64,000 nt of DNA from Halomonas ramblicola (GCF_030409215.1 NZ_JAUFPL010000018.1:219219-283218), one strand, 5' to 3'; shown: positions 48,430 to 61,565, numbered from the stretch's first letter. Notes: generated by a model from the sequence alone, not told the origin. Numbers and translations are program-made.

Positions 48430-48520
48430 TCGATGCCTGCATCCACGGGACAAAGGCAGTATCCTAGGCGACAGTGCGGCCGGTGCCGGGGAACGGCCGC
48501 CCAGTCCGAGGAGGGAACCC

Positions 48521-49033
48521 ATGTCCCAGCGAACCGCCAGCCTGGCCAGCCTCGACCTTGCCGCCCTCGCCGAGCGCCTGGGGCGCCTCTGCCGCGAGCG
48601 CGGAATGACGCTCACCACCGCCGAGTCCTGCACCGGTGGCGGGGTGGCCAGCGCCATCACCGCCGTGGCCGGCAGCTCCGACTACTTCGAGACCGGCTAC
48701 GTGACCTATGCCAACGCCGCCAAGCGCCGGCTGCTCGGCGTACCCGAGGCGCTGCTGGCCGAGCACGGTGCGGTGAGCCGCGAGGTGGTGGAGGCCATGG
48801 TGGCCGGCGCCTGCCGCGACAGCGGTGCCGACCTGGGGGTGGCGATCAGTGGCGTGGCCGGCCCCGGCGGCGGCTCACCGGAGAAGCCGGTGGGCACCGT
48901 CTGGCTGGCCTGGGGCGATGCCGCCGGTGCCGAGGCCGAATGCCGCCACTACCCCGGCGATCGCCGCGCGGTGCGCGAGCAGGCGGTGCGCGAGGCGCTG
49001 GTGGGTCTGATACGCCGCCTGGAGGCGGGGTAG
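48521..49033 (+). CDS. pncC: Nicotinamide-nucleotide amidase (CinA C-terminal family)
   Basis: Deamidates NMN to nicotinate mononucleotide in pyridine nucleotide recycling. The 170 residues are the stand-alone CinA C-terminal domain: [22 protein letters not shown] (active-site Ser), [37 protein letters not shown] cinA-like gene ahead of recA is conserved in many bacteria. The start has GAGGGA seven to twelve bases upstream. Confidence 0.93.
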   Translation: MSQRTASLASLDLAALAERLGRLCRERGMTLTTAESCTGGGVASAITAVAGSSDYFETGYVTYANAAKRRLLGVPEALLAEHGAVSREVVEAMVAGACRDSGADLGVAISGVAGPGGGSPEKPVGTVWLAWGDAAGAEAECRHYPGDRRAVREQAVREALVGLIRRLEAG

Positions 49034-49121
49034 TCCCGCCGGGTCGCGCGCCTTTTCGCCTGCCGCCGGGATGGCGGCGACGGCGATTTCCCCTAGGCGA
49101 GCGCCACTTTTTTCGCCATAC

Positions 49122-49141
49122 TACTGGCCAGCCATACAGTA
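49122..49141 (+). promoter_or_regulatory. LexA (SOS) box upstream of recA
   Basis: TACTGGCCAGCCATACAGTA, a CTG-N10-CAG core extended to TACTG/CAGTA as in the E. coli recA operator. It lies 36 bases before the recA ATG. Confidence 0.9.
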
Positions 49142-49176
49142 TCGAGATAGCTCACGACCAGATCAGGAGACCCGTG

Positions 49177-50244
<1,068 letters not shown>

Positions 50245-50247
50245 GTC

Positions 50248-50739
50248 ATGTTCCGCCCGGATGCCGAGGCCTCCACGCCCCACGACGATGCCCTCCGCCT
50301 GCTGGCGCGGCGCGAGTACGCCCGCGCCGAGCTGGAGAGCCGCCTGGCGGCGCGGGGGCACGAGGCCGCGGCCGTGGGTGCCTGCCTCGACGCCCTGGCC
50401 GAGGCGGGCCTGCAGTCCGACGCCCGCTTCGCCGAGAACTTCGGGCGCTCGCGCGTCGCCCGCGGCCAGGGCCCGCTGAAGATCCGCGCCGAGCTGGAGC
50501 GGCGCGGCATCGATCGCGAGCGAGTCCGCACCGCCCTCGAGGCCCTCGCCGAGGAGGACGGGGTCGACTGGTTCGCCCTGGCCGGTGACACCCTGGCCCG
50601 GCGCTTCGCCGGCCCCGGCGCCTCGCCCCGGGAGCGCGCCCGCCGCGAGCGCTTCCTGGCCGGGCGCGGCTTCGACTCCGACCAGGTGCGCCACGCCCTG
50701 GAGCACGCCTGGGATGAGGACTCCCCTTCAGTCCCTTGA
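50248..50739 (+). CDS. recX: Regulatory protein RecX
   Basis: Inhibits RecA filament growth. The 163 residues are mostly helical with three tandem three-helix repeats (AlRLLARREYARAELESRLAARG type repeats near 18, 60 and 115) typical of RecX. It starts three bases after the recA stop, so it is co-transcribed and co-induced by SOS. No separate ribosome site is visible beyond sequence within the recA end. Confidence 0.93.
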   Translation: MFRPDAEASTPHDDALRLLARREYARAELESRLAARGHEAAAVGACLDALAEAGLQSDARFAENFGRSRVARGQGPLKIRAELERRGIDRERVRTALEALAEEDGVDWFALAGDTLARRFAGPGASPRERARRERFLAGRGFDSDQVRHALEHAWDEDSPSVP

Positions 50740-50748
50740 CAACTGCGC

Positions 50749-50754
50749 TATAAT
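50749..50754 (+). promoter_or_regulatory. Perfect -10 element (TATAAT) before alaS
   Basis: A consensus TATAAT at the very end of recX, with the -35 position occupied by the poor match TTCAGT (16-base spacer). A consensus TTGACA lies only seven bases upstream of the -10 and cannot pair with it. Likely alaS promoter with a leader of about 120 bases. Confidence 0.5.
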
Positions 50755-50883
50755 GTCTCCCTTTGCGAACGCCCCGGGTGGCACGCCCGTGGCGTCGCGA
50801 CGCGCCGCCGAGCGGTTCGCCGCGCCGCCTGCACGAGCCCCGATCGCCCGCCGGGTCACCACGTTCACCGCCACGGATACCCC

Positions 50884-53496
<2,613 letters not shown>

Positions 53497-53502
53497 CACC
53501 CC

Positions 53503-53535
53503 GCAGGGCCGGCGACAGCGATGTCCCGGCCCTGC
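53503..53535 (+). terminator. Hairpin terminator after alaS
   Basis: Perfect 10-bp stem GCAGGGCCGG (53503-53512) with CCGGCCCTGC (53526-53535), 13-base loop, then TTGTATGG. It lies seven bases after the stop. Confidence 0.65.
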
Positions 53536-53602
53536 TTGTATGGCTTCACCCTTCACTCATCCGAGCGCCCCTGGCACTCGACACACGAGGGAAAAATCGC
53601 AA

Positions 53603-54853
53603 ATGGCACTATACGTACAGAAGTTCGGCGGCACCTCGGTGGGCTCCGTGGAGCGCATCAAGGCCGTGGCCGAGAAGGTCAAGGGCTTCCGCGAGCAGGG
53701 CCACCAGGTCGTGGTGGTGGTCTCCGCCATGAGCGGCGAGACCAATCGCCTGATCGGCATGGCCAACGAGATCAACGACGAGCCGACGCCGCGCGAGATG
53801 GACATGCTGGTCTCCACCGGCGAGCAGGTGACCATCTCCCTGCTGGCCCTGGCGCTGCACAAGCTGGGCGTGCCGGCCACCTCCTACACCGGCTCCCAGG
53901 TGGGGATCCTCACCGACAGCGCCCACACCAAGGCGCGCATCCAGCGCATCGAAACCGACGAGATTCAGGAAGACCTCGACGACGGCCAGGTCGTGGTGGT
54001 CGCCGGCTTCCAGGGCGTCGACGAGGAGGGCAACATCACCACCCTCGGGCGTGGCGGCTCCGACACCACCGGCGTGGCCCTGGCCGCGGCGCTGAAGGCC
54101 GACGAGTGCCAGATCTACACCGACGTCGACGGCGTCTACACCACCGACCCGCGCGTCTGCGGCAAGGCCCGGCGTCTCGAGACCATCACCGTCGAGGAGA
54201 TGCTCGAACTGGCGAGTCTCGGCTCCAAGGTCCTGCAGATTCGCGCTGTCGAGTTCGCCGGCAAGTACAATGTTCCGCTGCGCGTGCTGTCCAGCTTCGA
54301 GGGCGGCCCCGGCACCCTGATCGTTGCAGACTCCGACCAAGACGAGGATTCCATGGAAGAACCGCTGATCTCCGGTATCGCCTTCACCGCCAACGAGGCC
54401 AAGCTGACCCTGCTCAACACCCCCGACGTGCCGGGCGTGGCCTCGCGCATCCTCGGCCCGATCGCCGCTGCCAACATCGAGGTCGACATGATCGTCCAGA
54501 ACGTGGCACCGGCCGGTGACTACACCGACTTCACCTTCACCGTGGCCAAGGGCGACTACAAGCAGACCCTGAAGATCCTCAACGAGCAGGTGTTGCCGGA
54601 CCTGGGCGAGGGCGAGGTCAACGGCGACGACAACATCGCCAAGGTCTCCCTGGTGGGCGTGGGCATGCGCTCCCATGCCGGTGTGGCCGCCAAGATGTTC
54701 CGCGTGCTGTCCGAGGAGAACATCAACATCCGCATGGTCTCCACCTCCGAGATCAAGATCTCCGTGGTCATCGACGAGAAGCACATGGAACTGGCGGTGC
54801 GCGCCCTGCACAGTGCCTTCGGCCTCGACAAGGGCGATATCGAGAGCGAGTGA
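53603..54853 (+). CDS. lysC: Aspartate kinase
   Basis: Phosphorylates aspartate, the first step to lysine, threonine, methionine and diaminopimelate. The 416 residues begin [20 protein letters not shown] and comprise the kinase domain ([30 protein letters not shown]) and two C-terminal ACT domains (from about 265). An in-frame ATG at 54353 (codon 251), preceded by GAGGA, could start a separate ACT-only beta subunit, as in alpha2-beta2 aspartate kinases of Pseudomonas and Corynebacterium. That internal start is inference. Confidence 0.95.
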   Translation: MALYVQKFGGTSVGSVERIKAVAEKVKGFREQGHQVVVVVSAMSGETNRLIGMANEINDEPTPREMDMLVSTGEQVTISLLALALHKLGVPATSYTGSQVGILTDSAHTKARIQRIETDEIQEDLDDGQVVVVAGFQGVDEEGNITTLGRGGSDTTGVALAAALKADECQIYTDVDGVYTTDPRVCGKARRLETITVEEMLELASLGSKVLQIRAVEFAGKYNVPLRVLSSFEGGPGTLIVADSDQDEDSMEEPLISGIAFTANEAKLTLLNTPDVPGVASRILGPIAAANIEVDMIVQNVAPAGDYTDFTFTVAKGDYKQTLKILNEQVLPDLGEGEVNGDDNIAKVSLVGVGMRSHAGVAAKMFRVLSEENINIRMVSTSEIKISVVIDEKHMELAVRALHSAFGLDKGDIESE

Positions 54854-54962
54854 TCGCCGCCTCGGCGGCGGATTACCTTCTACGCTGGTAGGGGAAGCCC
54901 GTGACGACACCATGACGGTGCTTCCCCCCGCCGTGAGCCTGGGGGTGTCATGGGCTGCCGGA

Positions 54963-54992
54963 TTGGTCACGGAGGACGTCTTGCCACATAAT
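54963..54992 (+). promoter_or_regulatory. Candidate promoter for csrA
   Basis: TTGGTC (54963-54968), 18-base spacer, CATAAT (54987-54992, five of six matches), about 75 bases before the csrA ATG in the 213-base lysC-csrA gap. Confidence 0.5.
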
Positions 54993-55066
54993 GAGGCGGC
55001 GCGGTTCCGCCGGCGATTATCCCGTTGCCATCCAGCCCGAGAACAAGCCTGAGAAGGAGATCAGCC

Positions 55067-55267
55067 ATGCTCATCCTGACCCGCCGTGTCGGCGAGACCC
55101 TGATGATTGGAGACGACATCACCGTGACGGTGCTGGGCGTCAAGGGAAATCAGGTTCGCATCGGGGTCAACGCCCCCAAGGATGTCGCCGTGCATCGCGA
55201 GGAGATCTACCAGCGTATCCAGCGCGAGAAGGCCGATGAGGAGGGGGCCGGCGGGCACGAGGAGTAG
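55067..55267 (+). CDS. csrA: Carbon storage regulator CsrA (RsmA)
   Basis: Homodimeric RNA-binding protein that represses or activates translation by binding GGA motifs. The 66 residues begin [48 protein letters not shown], with Arg44 of the VAVHREE strand motif present, and an acidic tail. The ATG at 55067 has GGAG seven to ten bases upstream; that SD itself contains a GGA, allowing possible autoregulation. The likely RNA antagonist is encoded at about 44055-44228. The alaS-lysC-csrA-tRNA order matches Pseudomonas. Confidence 0.97.
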   Translation: MLILTRRVGETLMIGDDITVTVLGVKGNQVRIGVNAPKDVAVHREEIYQRIQREKADEEGAGGHEE

Positions 55268-55319
55268 GCCCCGCCATCCGCCGTCCCGGCCCCGGGGGAG
55301 AAAAAAGCGACGGGGCCGC

Positions 55320-55348
55320 TGGACAAACCCCTTCTGAAACGGTAGGAT
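55320..55348 (+). promoter_or_regulatory. Sigma-70 promoter for the tRNA operon
   Basis: TGGACA (55320-55325, five of six), 17-base spacer, TAGGAT (55343-55348), 18 bases before the tRNA-Ser gene. Confidence 0.65.
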
Positions 55349-55366
55349 ATGCGCCGTGTCGATGAG

Positions 55367-55459
55367 GGAGAGGTGGCCGAGTGGCTGAAGGCGCTCCCCT
55401 GCTAAGGGAGTATGGGGTTTATAGCCCCATCGAGGGTTCGAATCCCTCCCTCTCCGCCA
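55367..55459 (+). tRNA. tRNA-Ser (anticodon GCT)
   Basis: 93 bases. Acceptor GGAGAGG pairs with CCTCTCC, the anticodon loop is CTGCTAA, the long variable arm (TATGGGGTTTATAGCCCCATC region) is typical of class II tRNAs, the T loop is GTTCGAATC type, and CCA is encoded. Confidence 0.97.
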
Positions 55460-55481
55460 CAGCGACACAGTGAAGCAATCA

Positions 55482-55558
55482 GCGCCCGTAGCTCAGCTGG
55501 ATAGAGTACCTGACTACGAATCAGGTGGTCGGAGGTTCGAATCCTCCCGGGCGCGCCA
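55482..55558 (+). tRNA. tRNA-Arg (anticodon ACG), copy 1
   Basis: 77 bases with acceptor GCGCCCG/CGGGCGC, anticodon loop CTACGAA, T arm GGAGGTTCGAATCCTCC and encoded CCA. The first anticodon base is presumably edited to inosine. Identical to copy 2. Confidence 0.97.
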
Positions 55559-55638
55559 CGCTTCACCTCGAATGTGATCGGTGACGCATCCCGCAGCATC
55601 GTCCATTCATAGCAATTGCCCCATGGCATGCGCGTCAC

Positions 55639-55715
55639 GCGCCCGTAGCTCAGCTGGATAGAGTACCTGACTACGAATCAGGTGGTCGGAGGTTCGAATC
55701 CTCCCGGGCGCGCCA
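55639..55715 (+). tRNA. tRNA-Arg (anticodon ACG), copy 2
   Basis: Base-for-base identical to the copy at 55482-55558, 80 bases downstream and in the same orientation. Probably part of the same transcript. Confidence 0.97.
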
Positions 55716-55724
55716 GACATCGAT

Positions 55725-55750
55725 GACCCGTCCTCCCCGGAGGGCGGGTC
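55725..55750 (+). terminator. Hairpin after the tRNA cluster
   Basis: GACCCGTCCTCC (55725-55736) pairs with GGAGGGCGGGTC (55739-55750), 12 bp including one G-U, followed by TTCTGCTTTCC. It ends the tRNA operon. Confidence 0.75.
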
Positions 55751-55821
55751 TTCTGCTTTCCGGCTCCATGCCGGCCCCGTTCTACTAGCCGGGGTGCCCA
55801 GCGGCGCCCCAGCGATCGTTT

Positions 55822-55858
55822 GAGGCGCCGTCGCCATGCGACGAGCGCCTCTTTTTTT
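55822..55858 (+). terminator. Strong intrinsic terminator before dusC end
   Basis: GAGGCGC (55822-55828) pairs with GCGCCTC (55845-55851), with an inner GTCGC/GCGAC stem, then seven T (55852-55858). The T run overlaps the dusC stop codon on the other strand. Acts as a backup stop for the tRNA transcript. Confidence 0.85.
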
Positions 55859-56894
55859 ATGGTGCGTCCGCCTCGGCGACGGGGGAGGGCGCGCGGCGCG
55901 CCGTATCTGCTCGCAGTCCTTCCAGCAGGGCATCGAGGTCGGTGAGGCGCTTGACCCGCGCGAAGCGACGAGCCGCCTCGGCGTCCCGCTGGCGCATGTG
56001 GTTGAGCCACTGCTTGATCAACGAGGTCACGATGCGACCGGGAAGTGTGCTATGTTGCAATGCGGCAAACTCGTGGAGGATCTCGGCCCTCGCCGCCCAG
56101 GGCGTCTCCGGCAGGCGCCCGCCGGTGAGCTGCCAGTGGCGGATGCGGCTTGCCAGCCAGGGGTCGGCCAGGGCGCCGCGACCCAGCATGACGTCTCGAC
56201 AGCCCGAGAGGGTGCGGGCCTTCCAGTAGTCCTCCAGGGTCCAGATGTCGCCGTTGGCGATCACCGGGATCGACAGGTCGCGGCGGATGCGGCCGATCCA
56301 CTCCCAGTGGGCCGGCGGGCGGTAGCCCTCGTTGCGGGTGCGGCCGTGGACCACCAGGTGCGTGGCGCCGCCCGCCTGGGCGGCCCGGCCGCAGGCCAGG
56401 GCCAGGCGGCGGTCGGCGAAGCCCAGGCGGATCTTGGCGGTCACCGGGATCGCCTCGCCCACCGCCTCGTGGACGGCGGCCACGACGGCCCGTACCCGGC
56501 CCGGATCGCGCAACAGCGAGGCGCCGCCGTCGTGGCGGTTGACGAGCTTGGCCGGACAGCCGAAATTGAGATCCACGCCCCGGGCGCCGAGGCGCAGGGC
56601 CTGGCGGGCGTTGGCCGCCAGCGCCTCGGGGTCGGAGCCGAGCAGCTGCAGGTACACCGGGGTGCCGGCAGGGGTCGAGGGTGGTGCGGTGCCGAGCTCC
56701 GGGCAGTGCCGGTAGAAGACCCGCGGTGGCAGGCGGGCATCGACGACGCGCACGAACTCCGTGACCGTCCAGTCGAAGCCCGGTCGGCGGGTCAGGAGGT
56801 CGCGGGTGTGGGCATCGATGACGCCCTCCATGGGGGCGAGCCCGATGCGTCCGGCCTCATTTTGTAGTAAATTAACAACGCTGACTTCCACCAT
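55857..56894 (-). CDS. dusC: tRNA-dihydrouridine(16) synthase DusC
   Basis: FMN-dependent reduction of U16 in the tRNA D loop. The 345 residues contain GLAPMEGVIDAHTRDLLT, TEFVRVVDARLPPRVF (DusC-specific region), the FMN/substrate motif VDLNFGCPAKLVNRHDGGASLL with the catalytic Cys, VVHGRTRNEGY and PVIANGDIW. Its N-terminus is about 14 residues longer than the E. coli protein, so a later start is possible. It lies opposite and adjacent to three tRNA genes and is divergent from oadG. Confidence 0.92.
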   Translation of the reverse strand: MVEVSVVNLLQNEAGRIGLAPMEGVIDAHTRDLLTRRPGFDWTVTEFVRVVDARLPPRVFYRHCPELGTAPPSTPAGTPVYLQLLGSDPEALAANARQALRLGARGVDLNFGCPAKLVNRHDGGASLLRDPGRVRAVVAAVHEAVGEAIPVTAKIRLGFADRRLALACGRAAQAGGATHLVVHGRTRNEGYRPPAHWEWIGRIRRDLSIPVIANGDIWTLEDYWKARTLSGCRDVMLGRGALADPWLASRIRHWQLTGGRLPETPWAARAEILHEFAALQHSTLPGRIVTSLIKQWLNHMRQRDAEAARRFARVKRLTDLDALLEGLRADTARRAPSPVAEADAP

Positions 56895-57010
56895 GACCCC
56901 ATTGCAATCCGTCGGGAGTGTGGCAGGTTATAGCATCGAAAAAAATGCGCAAGCCGCCATGTTCCTGAGTATTGGGTGCATGGTCGGTGAAGATACAACG
57001 GAGGCACCCA

Positions 57011-57256
57011 ATGCAGGATATGCAGCTGCTCGAGGAAGGCCTGGCCCTGATGGCTCTCGGCATGGGGTTCGTGTTTGTTTTTCTTACGGTGCTGGTGATC
57101 GTCACCACCCTGATGTCGAAGACCCTCGGCCGCTTCTTCCCCGAGCCGGCCGCCCCGCCGCGGGGGCGTGGCCCCGCCCCGGGTCGCGGCGACGATGACG
57201 TCATGGCGGCGATCAGCGCCGCGGTGCACCGCTATCGTCGGCGCCATCGCCGCTGA
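57011..57256 (+). CDS. oadG: Oxaloacetate decarboxylase sodium pump, gamma subunit
   Basis: Small membrane subunit that assembles the alpha and beta subunits and binds zinc. The 81 residues have one membrane helix (about 10-33) and a Pro/Gly/Arg-rich cytoplasmic tail ending in RYRRRHRR. Identification rests on size, topology and position directly before oadA and oadB. The start at 57011 (MQDMQLLEEGLALMALGMG) has GGAGG seven bases upstream. Confidence 0.88.
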   Translation: MQDMQLLEEGLALMALGMGFVFVFLTVLVIVTTLMSKTLGRFFPEPAAPPRGRGPAPGRGDDDVMAAISAAVHRYRRRHRR

Positions 57257-57310
57257 GGGCCGCTGAGCTCCCCTTATCCCCTCTCCATCCATCACCACAA
57301 GGTCACTCCC

Positions 57311-59143
57311 ATGACTGACAACGTACGCCCGCTCGGCATCACCGACGTGGTGCTGCGCGACGCCCACCAGTCGCTGTTCGCCACCCGGATGCGCCTGGAC
57401 GACATGCTGCCCATCGCCGAGAAGCTCGACCGCGTCGGCTTCTGGTCGGTGGAGTCCTGGGGCGGCGCGACCTTCGACGCCTGTATCCGCTACCTGGGCG
57501 AGGATCCCTGGGAGCGGATACGGGCGTTGAAGGCGGCCATGCCCCACACCCCGCAGCAGATGCTGCTGCGCGGCCAGAACCTGCTCGGCTATCGCCACTA
57601 TGCCGACGACGTGGTGGACCGCTTCGTCGAGCGCGCCCGTACCAACGGCGTCGACGTCTTCCGCGTCTTCGACGCCATGAACGACCCGCGCAACCTGGAG
57701 CGCGCCATCCGGGCGGTGCGCCGGGTCGAGGGCCATGCCCAGGGCACGCTCTCCTACACGGTGAGCCAGGTGCATACCCTGGACGGCTGGGTGGAGCTGG
57801 GCAAGACCATCGCCGCCATGGGCGCCGACTCCCTGGCCATCAAGGACATGGCCGGCCTGCTCAAGCCCTACGATGCCTATGAGCTGGTCACCAAGCTCAA
57901 GGCCGCCGTGGACATCCCCATCCAGTTGCACTGTCATGCGACGACCGGCCTCTCCACTTCCACCCTCATCAAGGCCGCCGAGGCCGGCATCGACACCGTC
58001 GACACCGCCATCTCCTCGATGTCCATGACCTACGGTCACAGCCCCACCGAGTCGCTGGTGGCCATCCTCCAGGGCACCGAACGCGACACCGGCCTCGATC
58101 TCGAGCTGCTCGAGGAGATCGCCGCCTACTTCCGCGAGGTGCGCAAGAAGTACGCCGCCTTCGAGGGCTCGCTCAAGGGCATCGACTCGCGCATCCTGAT
58201 CGCCCAGGTGCCGGGCGGCATGCTCACCAACATGGAAGGCCAGCTCAAGGAACAGGGCGCCGGCGACAGGCTCGATGACGTGCTTAAAGAAATACCCAAG
58301 GTACGGGAAGATCTGGGCTTTATCCCGCTGGTCACCCCCACCTCGCAGATCGTCGGCACCCAGGCGGTGATGAACGTGATGATGGGCGAACGCTACCGGT
58401 CCATCTCCAAGGAGGTCCAGGCGCTGCTCAAGGGCGAGTACGGTGCGGCCCCGGCCGCCTTCAACCAGGAACTGCAGGCGCGGGTGCTGGAGGGCGGCGA
58501 GCCGATCACCTGCCGCCCGGCCGACAACCTGGCCCCGGAGATGGACCGGCTGTCCGCCGAGCTCAGAGACAAGGCCAAGGCCGAGGGCATCCGCCTCGCC
58601 GAGGGCGAGCGCGAGATCGACGACGTCCTGACCTATGCGCTCTTCCCGCAGATCGGCCTGAAGTTCCTCAAGCATCGCGACGATCCCGCGGCCTTCGAGC
58701 CGGCGCCCCAGGCCCCGGAGAACGGCAATGACCGGGCCAACCTCCCGGCGCAGGCCGCGACCCAGGCGCCCGCCGCCCAGGGCACGGCCCCGGCCGGCCC
58801 CGAGACCTACACCGTCACCGTCAACGGCAAGGCCTATGTGGTGGAGGTCGCCGAGGGCGGCGAGATCGGTGACGTCAAGGCGCAGGAGGGCGCCGCCCAG
58901 CCGGCGGCCGCCGAAGCGGCGCCGGCCGCCAGCGGCGAGGCGATCAGCGCCCCGCTGGCCGGCAACATCTTCAAGGTCAACGTCCGCGAGGGGGACAGCG
59001 TCGCCGCGGGCGACGTGGTGATCATCCTCGAGGCGATGAAGATGGAGACCGAGGTGCGCGCCACCGGCGCCGGCACCGTTTCCGCCATCAAGGTCGGCGA
59101 GGGCGACAGCGTCGCCGTCGGCGACGTCCTGGTCGAGCTCTAA
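57311..59143 (+). CDS. oadA: Oxaloacetate decarboxylase alpha subunit (biotin carboxyltransferase)
   Basis: Transfers the carboxyl group of oxaloacetate to biotin. The 610 residues show the HMGL-like carboxyltransferase barrel ([44 protein letters not shown]), the conserved carboxylase domain, an Ala/Pro-rich hinge (about 465-540), and a biotinyl domain with the target Lys in EAMKMETEV. The hinge and biotin domain agree with full-length OadA. Followed by oadB after 10 bases. Confidence 0.95.
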   Translation: MTDNVRPLGITDVVLRDAHQSLFATRMRLDDMLPIAEKLDRVGFWSVESWGGATFDACIRYLGEDPWERIRALKAAMPHTPQQMLLRGQNLLGYRHYADDVVDRFVERARTNGVDVFRVFDAMNDPRNLERAIRAVRRVEGHAQGTLSYTVSQVHTLDGWVELGKTIAAMGADSLAIKDMAGLLKPYDAYELVTKLKAAVDIPIQLHCHATTGLSTSTLIKAAEAGIDTVDTAISSMSMTYGHSPTESLVAILQGTERDTGLDLELLEEIAAYFREVRKKYAAFEGSLKGIDSRILIAQVPGGMLTNMEGQLKEQGAGDRLDDVLKEIPKVREDLGFIPLVTPTSQIVGTQAVMNVMMGERYRSISKEVQALLKGEYGAAPAAFNQELQARVLEGGEPITCRPADNLAPEMDRLSAELRDKAKAEGIRLAEGEREIDDVLTYALFPQIGLKFLKHRDDPAAFEPAPQAPENGNDRANLPAQAATQAPAAQGTAPAGPETYTVTVNGKAYVVEVAEGGEIGDVKAQEGAAQPAAAEAAPAASGEAISAPLAGNIFKVNVREGDSVAAGDVVIILEAMKMETEVRATGAGTVSAIKVGEGDSVAVGDVLVEL

Positions 59144-59153
59144 GGGCCCCCTC

Positions 59154-60476
59154 ATGGAGAAGCTACTGACACTCTGGTACGGCTCGGGGCTCTACAACCT
59201 GGGCCTCGGTCAGGCGGTGATGGTGCTGGTCGGGCTGGGCCTGCTCTACCTGGCCATCGCCAAGAAGTTCGAACCGCTGCTGCTGGTGCCCATCGGCTTC
59301 GGCGGCATCCTGGCCAACATCCCCGAGGCGGGCCTGGCGCTGTCGGCGGCCGAGCAGGCCGCCCACCTGGCGCGGCCCGAGGTGCTCGAGCGGATGGCCG
59401 CGGCGCTGCAGCTGGGCCTCGACCCGGCGGCCGGCGCCGAGGCCTGGCGCCACGCCCTGGAAACGACGCTGCACGGCGACACCTCGCCGGAGCTGGTGCG
59501 CGCCGCCAACGACGCGGCCATGGACGCCGGCTACGCCCACGGCATGCTCTACCAGTTCTACAGCGTGGCCATCGCCTCGGGCATCGCCCCGCTGGTGATC
59601 TTCATGGGCGTCGGCGCGATGACCGACTTCGGCCCGCTGCTGGCCAACCCGCGGACCCTGTTCCTGGGCGCCGCGGCGCAGTTCGGCATCTTCGCCACGC
59701 TGTTCGGGGCGGTGGGCCTGTCGGCGCTGGGCTGGCTGGACTTCTCGCTCAACCAGGCCGCCGCCATCGGCATCATCGGCGGCGCCGACGGCCCCACCTC
59801 GATCTACGTGGCGAGCATCCTGGCGCCGGAGCTGCTGGGCGCCATCGCCGTGGCCTCCTACTCCTACATGGCCCTGGTGCCGCTGATCCAGCCGCCGATC
59901 ATGAAGGCGCTGACCTCGAGGCGCGAGCGCGAGATCGCCATGACCCAGCTGCGCCCGGTGTCGAAGCTGGAGAAGATCGTCTTCCCGGTGAGCCTGCTGG
60001 TCCTGGTGGTGCTGTTCCTGCCCGACGCCGCGCCGCTGCTGGGGATGTTCTGCTTCGGCAACCTGCTGCGCGAGTGCGGGGTGGTGGAACGCCTCTCCGA
60101 TACCGCCCAGAATGCGCTGATCAACATCGTGACCATCTTCCTGGGCCTGTCGGTGGGGTCCAAGCTGATGGCCGACCGCTTCCTGGCCGTGGAGACCCTG
60201 GGGATCCTGGCGCTGGGCATGGTGGCCTTCGCCATCGGCACCGCCTGCGGCATCCTGATGGCCAAGCTGATGAACGCGGTGAGTCGCATGCCGATCAACC
60301 CGCTGATCGGCTCGGCGGGGGTCTCGGCGGTGCCCATGGCGGCGCGGGTCTCCAACAAGGTGGGGCTGGAGTCCAACCCGCACAACTTCCTGCTGATGCA
60401 CGCCATGGGCCCCAACGTGGCCGGGGTGATCGGCTCGGCGGTGGCCGCCGGGGTGATGATCAAGTATCTGGGATGA
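59154..60476 (+). CDS. oadB: Oxaloacetate decarboxylase sodium pump, beta subunit
   Basis: Integral membrane subunit that decarboxylates carboxybiotin and exports sodium. The 440 residues contain many membrane spans and family motifs: [30 protein letters not shown] (with the conserved Asp of the sodium site), [32 protein letters not shown] and [30 protein letters not shown]. The N-terminal part carries an extra Ala/Glu-rich loop (about 60-125), seen in a subset of OadB proteins. Its last 17 bases overlap the end of yigZ on the other strand. Confidence 0.95.
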   Translation: MEKLLTLWYGSGLYNLGLGQAVMVLVGLGLLYLAIAKKFEPLLLVPIGFGGILANIPEAGLALSAAEQAAHLARPEVLERMAAALQLGLDPAAGAEAWRHALETTLHGDTSPELVRAANDAAMDAGYAHGMLYQFYSVAIASGIAPLVIFMGVGAMTDFGPLLANPRTLFLGAAAQFGIFATLFGAVGLSALGWLDFSLNQAAAIGIIGGADGPTSIYVASILAPELLGAIAVASYSYMALVPLIQPPIMKALTSRREREIAMTQLRPVSKLEKIVFPVSLLVLVVLFLPDAAPLLGMFCFGNLLRECGVVERLSDTAQNALINIVTIFLGLSVGSKLMADRFLAVETLGILALGMVAFAIGTACGILMAKLMNAVSRMPINPLIGSAGVSAVPMAARVSNKVGLESNPHNFLLMHAMGPNVAGVIGSAVAAGVMIKYLG

Positions 60477-61080
60477 GGGTGAGCTGGCCGCGCAGCCGGG
60501 AGCTGAGCGGTGCCAGGTCCACCTCCGCGTCGCGCGGCCAGCCGACGGTGAGCACCACGCCGTCGGCGCCGTAGTCGGCGTCCGTCACCGGGATGTCGTG
60601 GCCCGCCAGCCAGGCGCGGGCCTCGGCCTCGCCGGCGAAGTCGACGCCCAGCCGCAGCGGCGTGCGCTCCACCACCTCGCGGCGCGGCAGGGCCTCCAGC
60701 GCCCGGGCGACGGCCTGGGCGTAGGCGCGGGCCAGGCCGCCGGTACCCAGCTTGGTGCCGCCGAAGTAGCGGGTCACCACGCAGCCGACCTCGCCGAGCC
60801 CGGCGCCCTCCAGCACCTGATACATGGGGCGTCCGGCGGTGCCGCCGGGCTCGCCGTCGTCGGAGAAGCCGATGGCGGTCTGCTCGCCGGGCGGGCCGGC
60901 GATGAAGGCGCTGCAGTGGTGGCTGGCGCTCGGGTGCCGCTCGCGGGCGGCGGCCAGCAGGGCCTCGAAGGCGGCGGTGTCGGGGGCATGGCAGACCCAG
61001 GCGATAAAGCGGCTCTTCTCCACCTCCAGTTCGCTCTCGGCCCACTCGCCGGCCGGCAGGTCGGGGACCGGGTAGCGCAT
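60460..61080 (-). CDS. yigZ: YigZ/IMPACT family protein
   Basis: The 206 residues begin [28 protein letters not shown] and contain [25 protein letters not shown] and [18 protein letters not shown], signatures of the UPF0029/IMPACT family, followed by the DUF1949 domain. Function is not settled; eukaryotic IMPACT modulates GCN2 signalling. The ATG at 61080 overlaps the stop of the LexA-like gene by one base (TGATG), implying coupled translation and possible SOS co-induction. The 3' end overlaps oadB by 17 bases, convergent. Confidence 0.9.
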   Translation of the reverse strand: MRYPVPDLPAGEWAESELEVEKSRFIAWVCHAPDTAAFEALLAAARERHPSASHHCSAFIAGPPGEQTAIGFSDDGEPGGTAGRPMYQVLEGAGLGEVGCVVTRYFGGTKLGTGGLARAYAQAVARALEALPRREVVERTPLRLGVDFAGEAEARAWLAGHDIPVTDADYGADGVVLTVGWPRDAEVDLAPLSSRLRGQLTLIPDT

Positions 61081-61565
61081 CAGGCGGCCAGCTCGCCCTG
61101 GCGCACCACGCCCATCACCAGGCCCAGCACCTGGATGTCGCTGTTCTTCAGGAAGATGGGGGGCATGGTCTCGTTGGCGGGCTGCAGGCGCACGCCGGAC
61201 TTCTCTATATAGAGCTTCTTCAGGGTGACCTCCTGGTCGTTGATCATCACCACGGCCGTCTCGCCGTTCTCGGCGCTCTCCTGACGCTCGATGATGATCA
61301 CATCCCCGTCGAAGATGTTGCAATCGATCATCGAGTCGCCGCGCACCTTCAGCGCGTAGGTGTTGCGGCGTACCATGCGGCTCGGCACGCGGATGCTGGC
61401 GTCGTCGAGGCAGGCCTCGATGGGCAGACCGGCGGAGACGCGGCCCAGCAGCGGGATCTCGACCCGGGCCTCCTCGGCCAGGTCGTTCGCCTCCAGGGGC
61501 GACCAGGCCTCGGCCAGCGGCAGGTTGGGACGGCGAAGCAGGAACTGCGATGCGACCTCAGGCAT
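61080..61565 (-). CDS. LexA-like S24 autoprotease without DNA-binding domain
   Basis: A 161-residue protein that matches only the C-terminal half of LexA. It has the cleavage loop GRVSAGLPIEA (Ala-Gly bond near 50-51), the catalytic Ser in VRGDSMIDCNIFDGD and the catalytic Lys in EVTLKKLY. The N-terminal 35 residues (MPEVASQFLLRRPNLPLAEAW ...) do not form the usual winged helix-turn-helix. Length and architecture resemble UmuD, but the core is more LexA-like. A LexA box lies 38 bases upstream, so it should be SOS-induced. AGGAG precedes the ATG. It may be a UmuD-type polymerase manager or a RecA-responsive regulator; no umuC is beside it. Confidence 0.85.
   Translation of the reverse strand: MPEVASQFLLRRPNLPLAEAWSPLEANDLAEEARVEIPLLGRVSAGLPIEACLDDASIRVPSRMVRRNTYALKVRGDSMIDCNIFDGDVIIIERQESAENGETAVVMINDQEVTLKKLYIEKSGVRLQPANETMPPIFLKNSDIQVLGLVMGVVRQGELAA

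Noticed and set aside
50736-50741. Consensus TTGACA before alaS as a -35 element
   Set aside because: It is only seven bases from the perfect TATAAT at 50749 and cannot form a sigma-70 pair with it; no suitable -10 lies 16-18 bases downstream.
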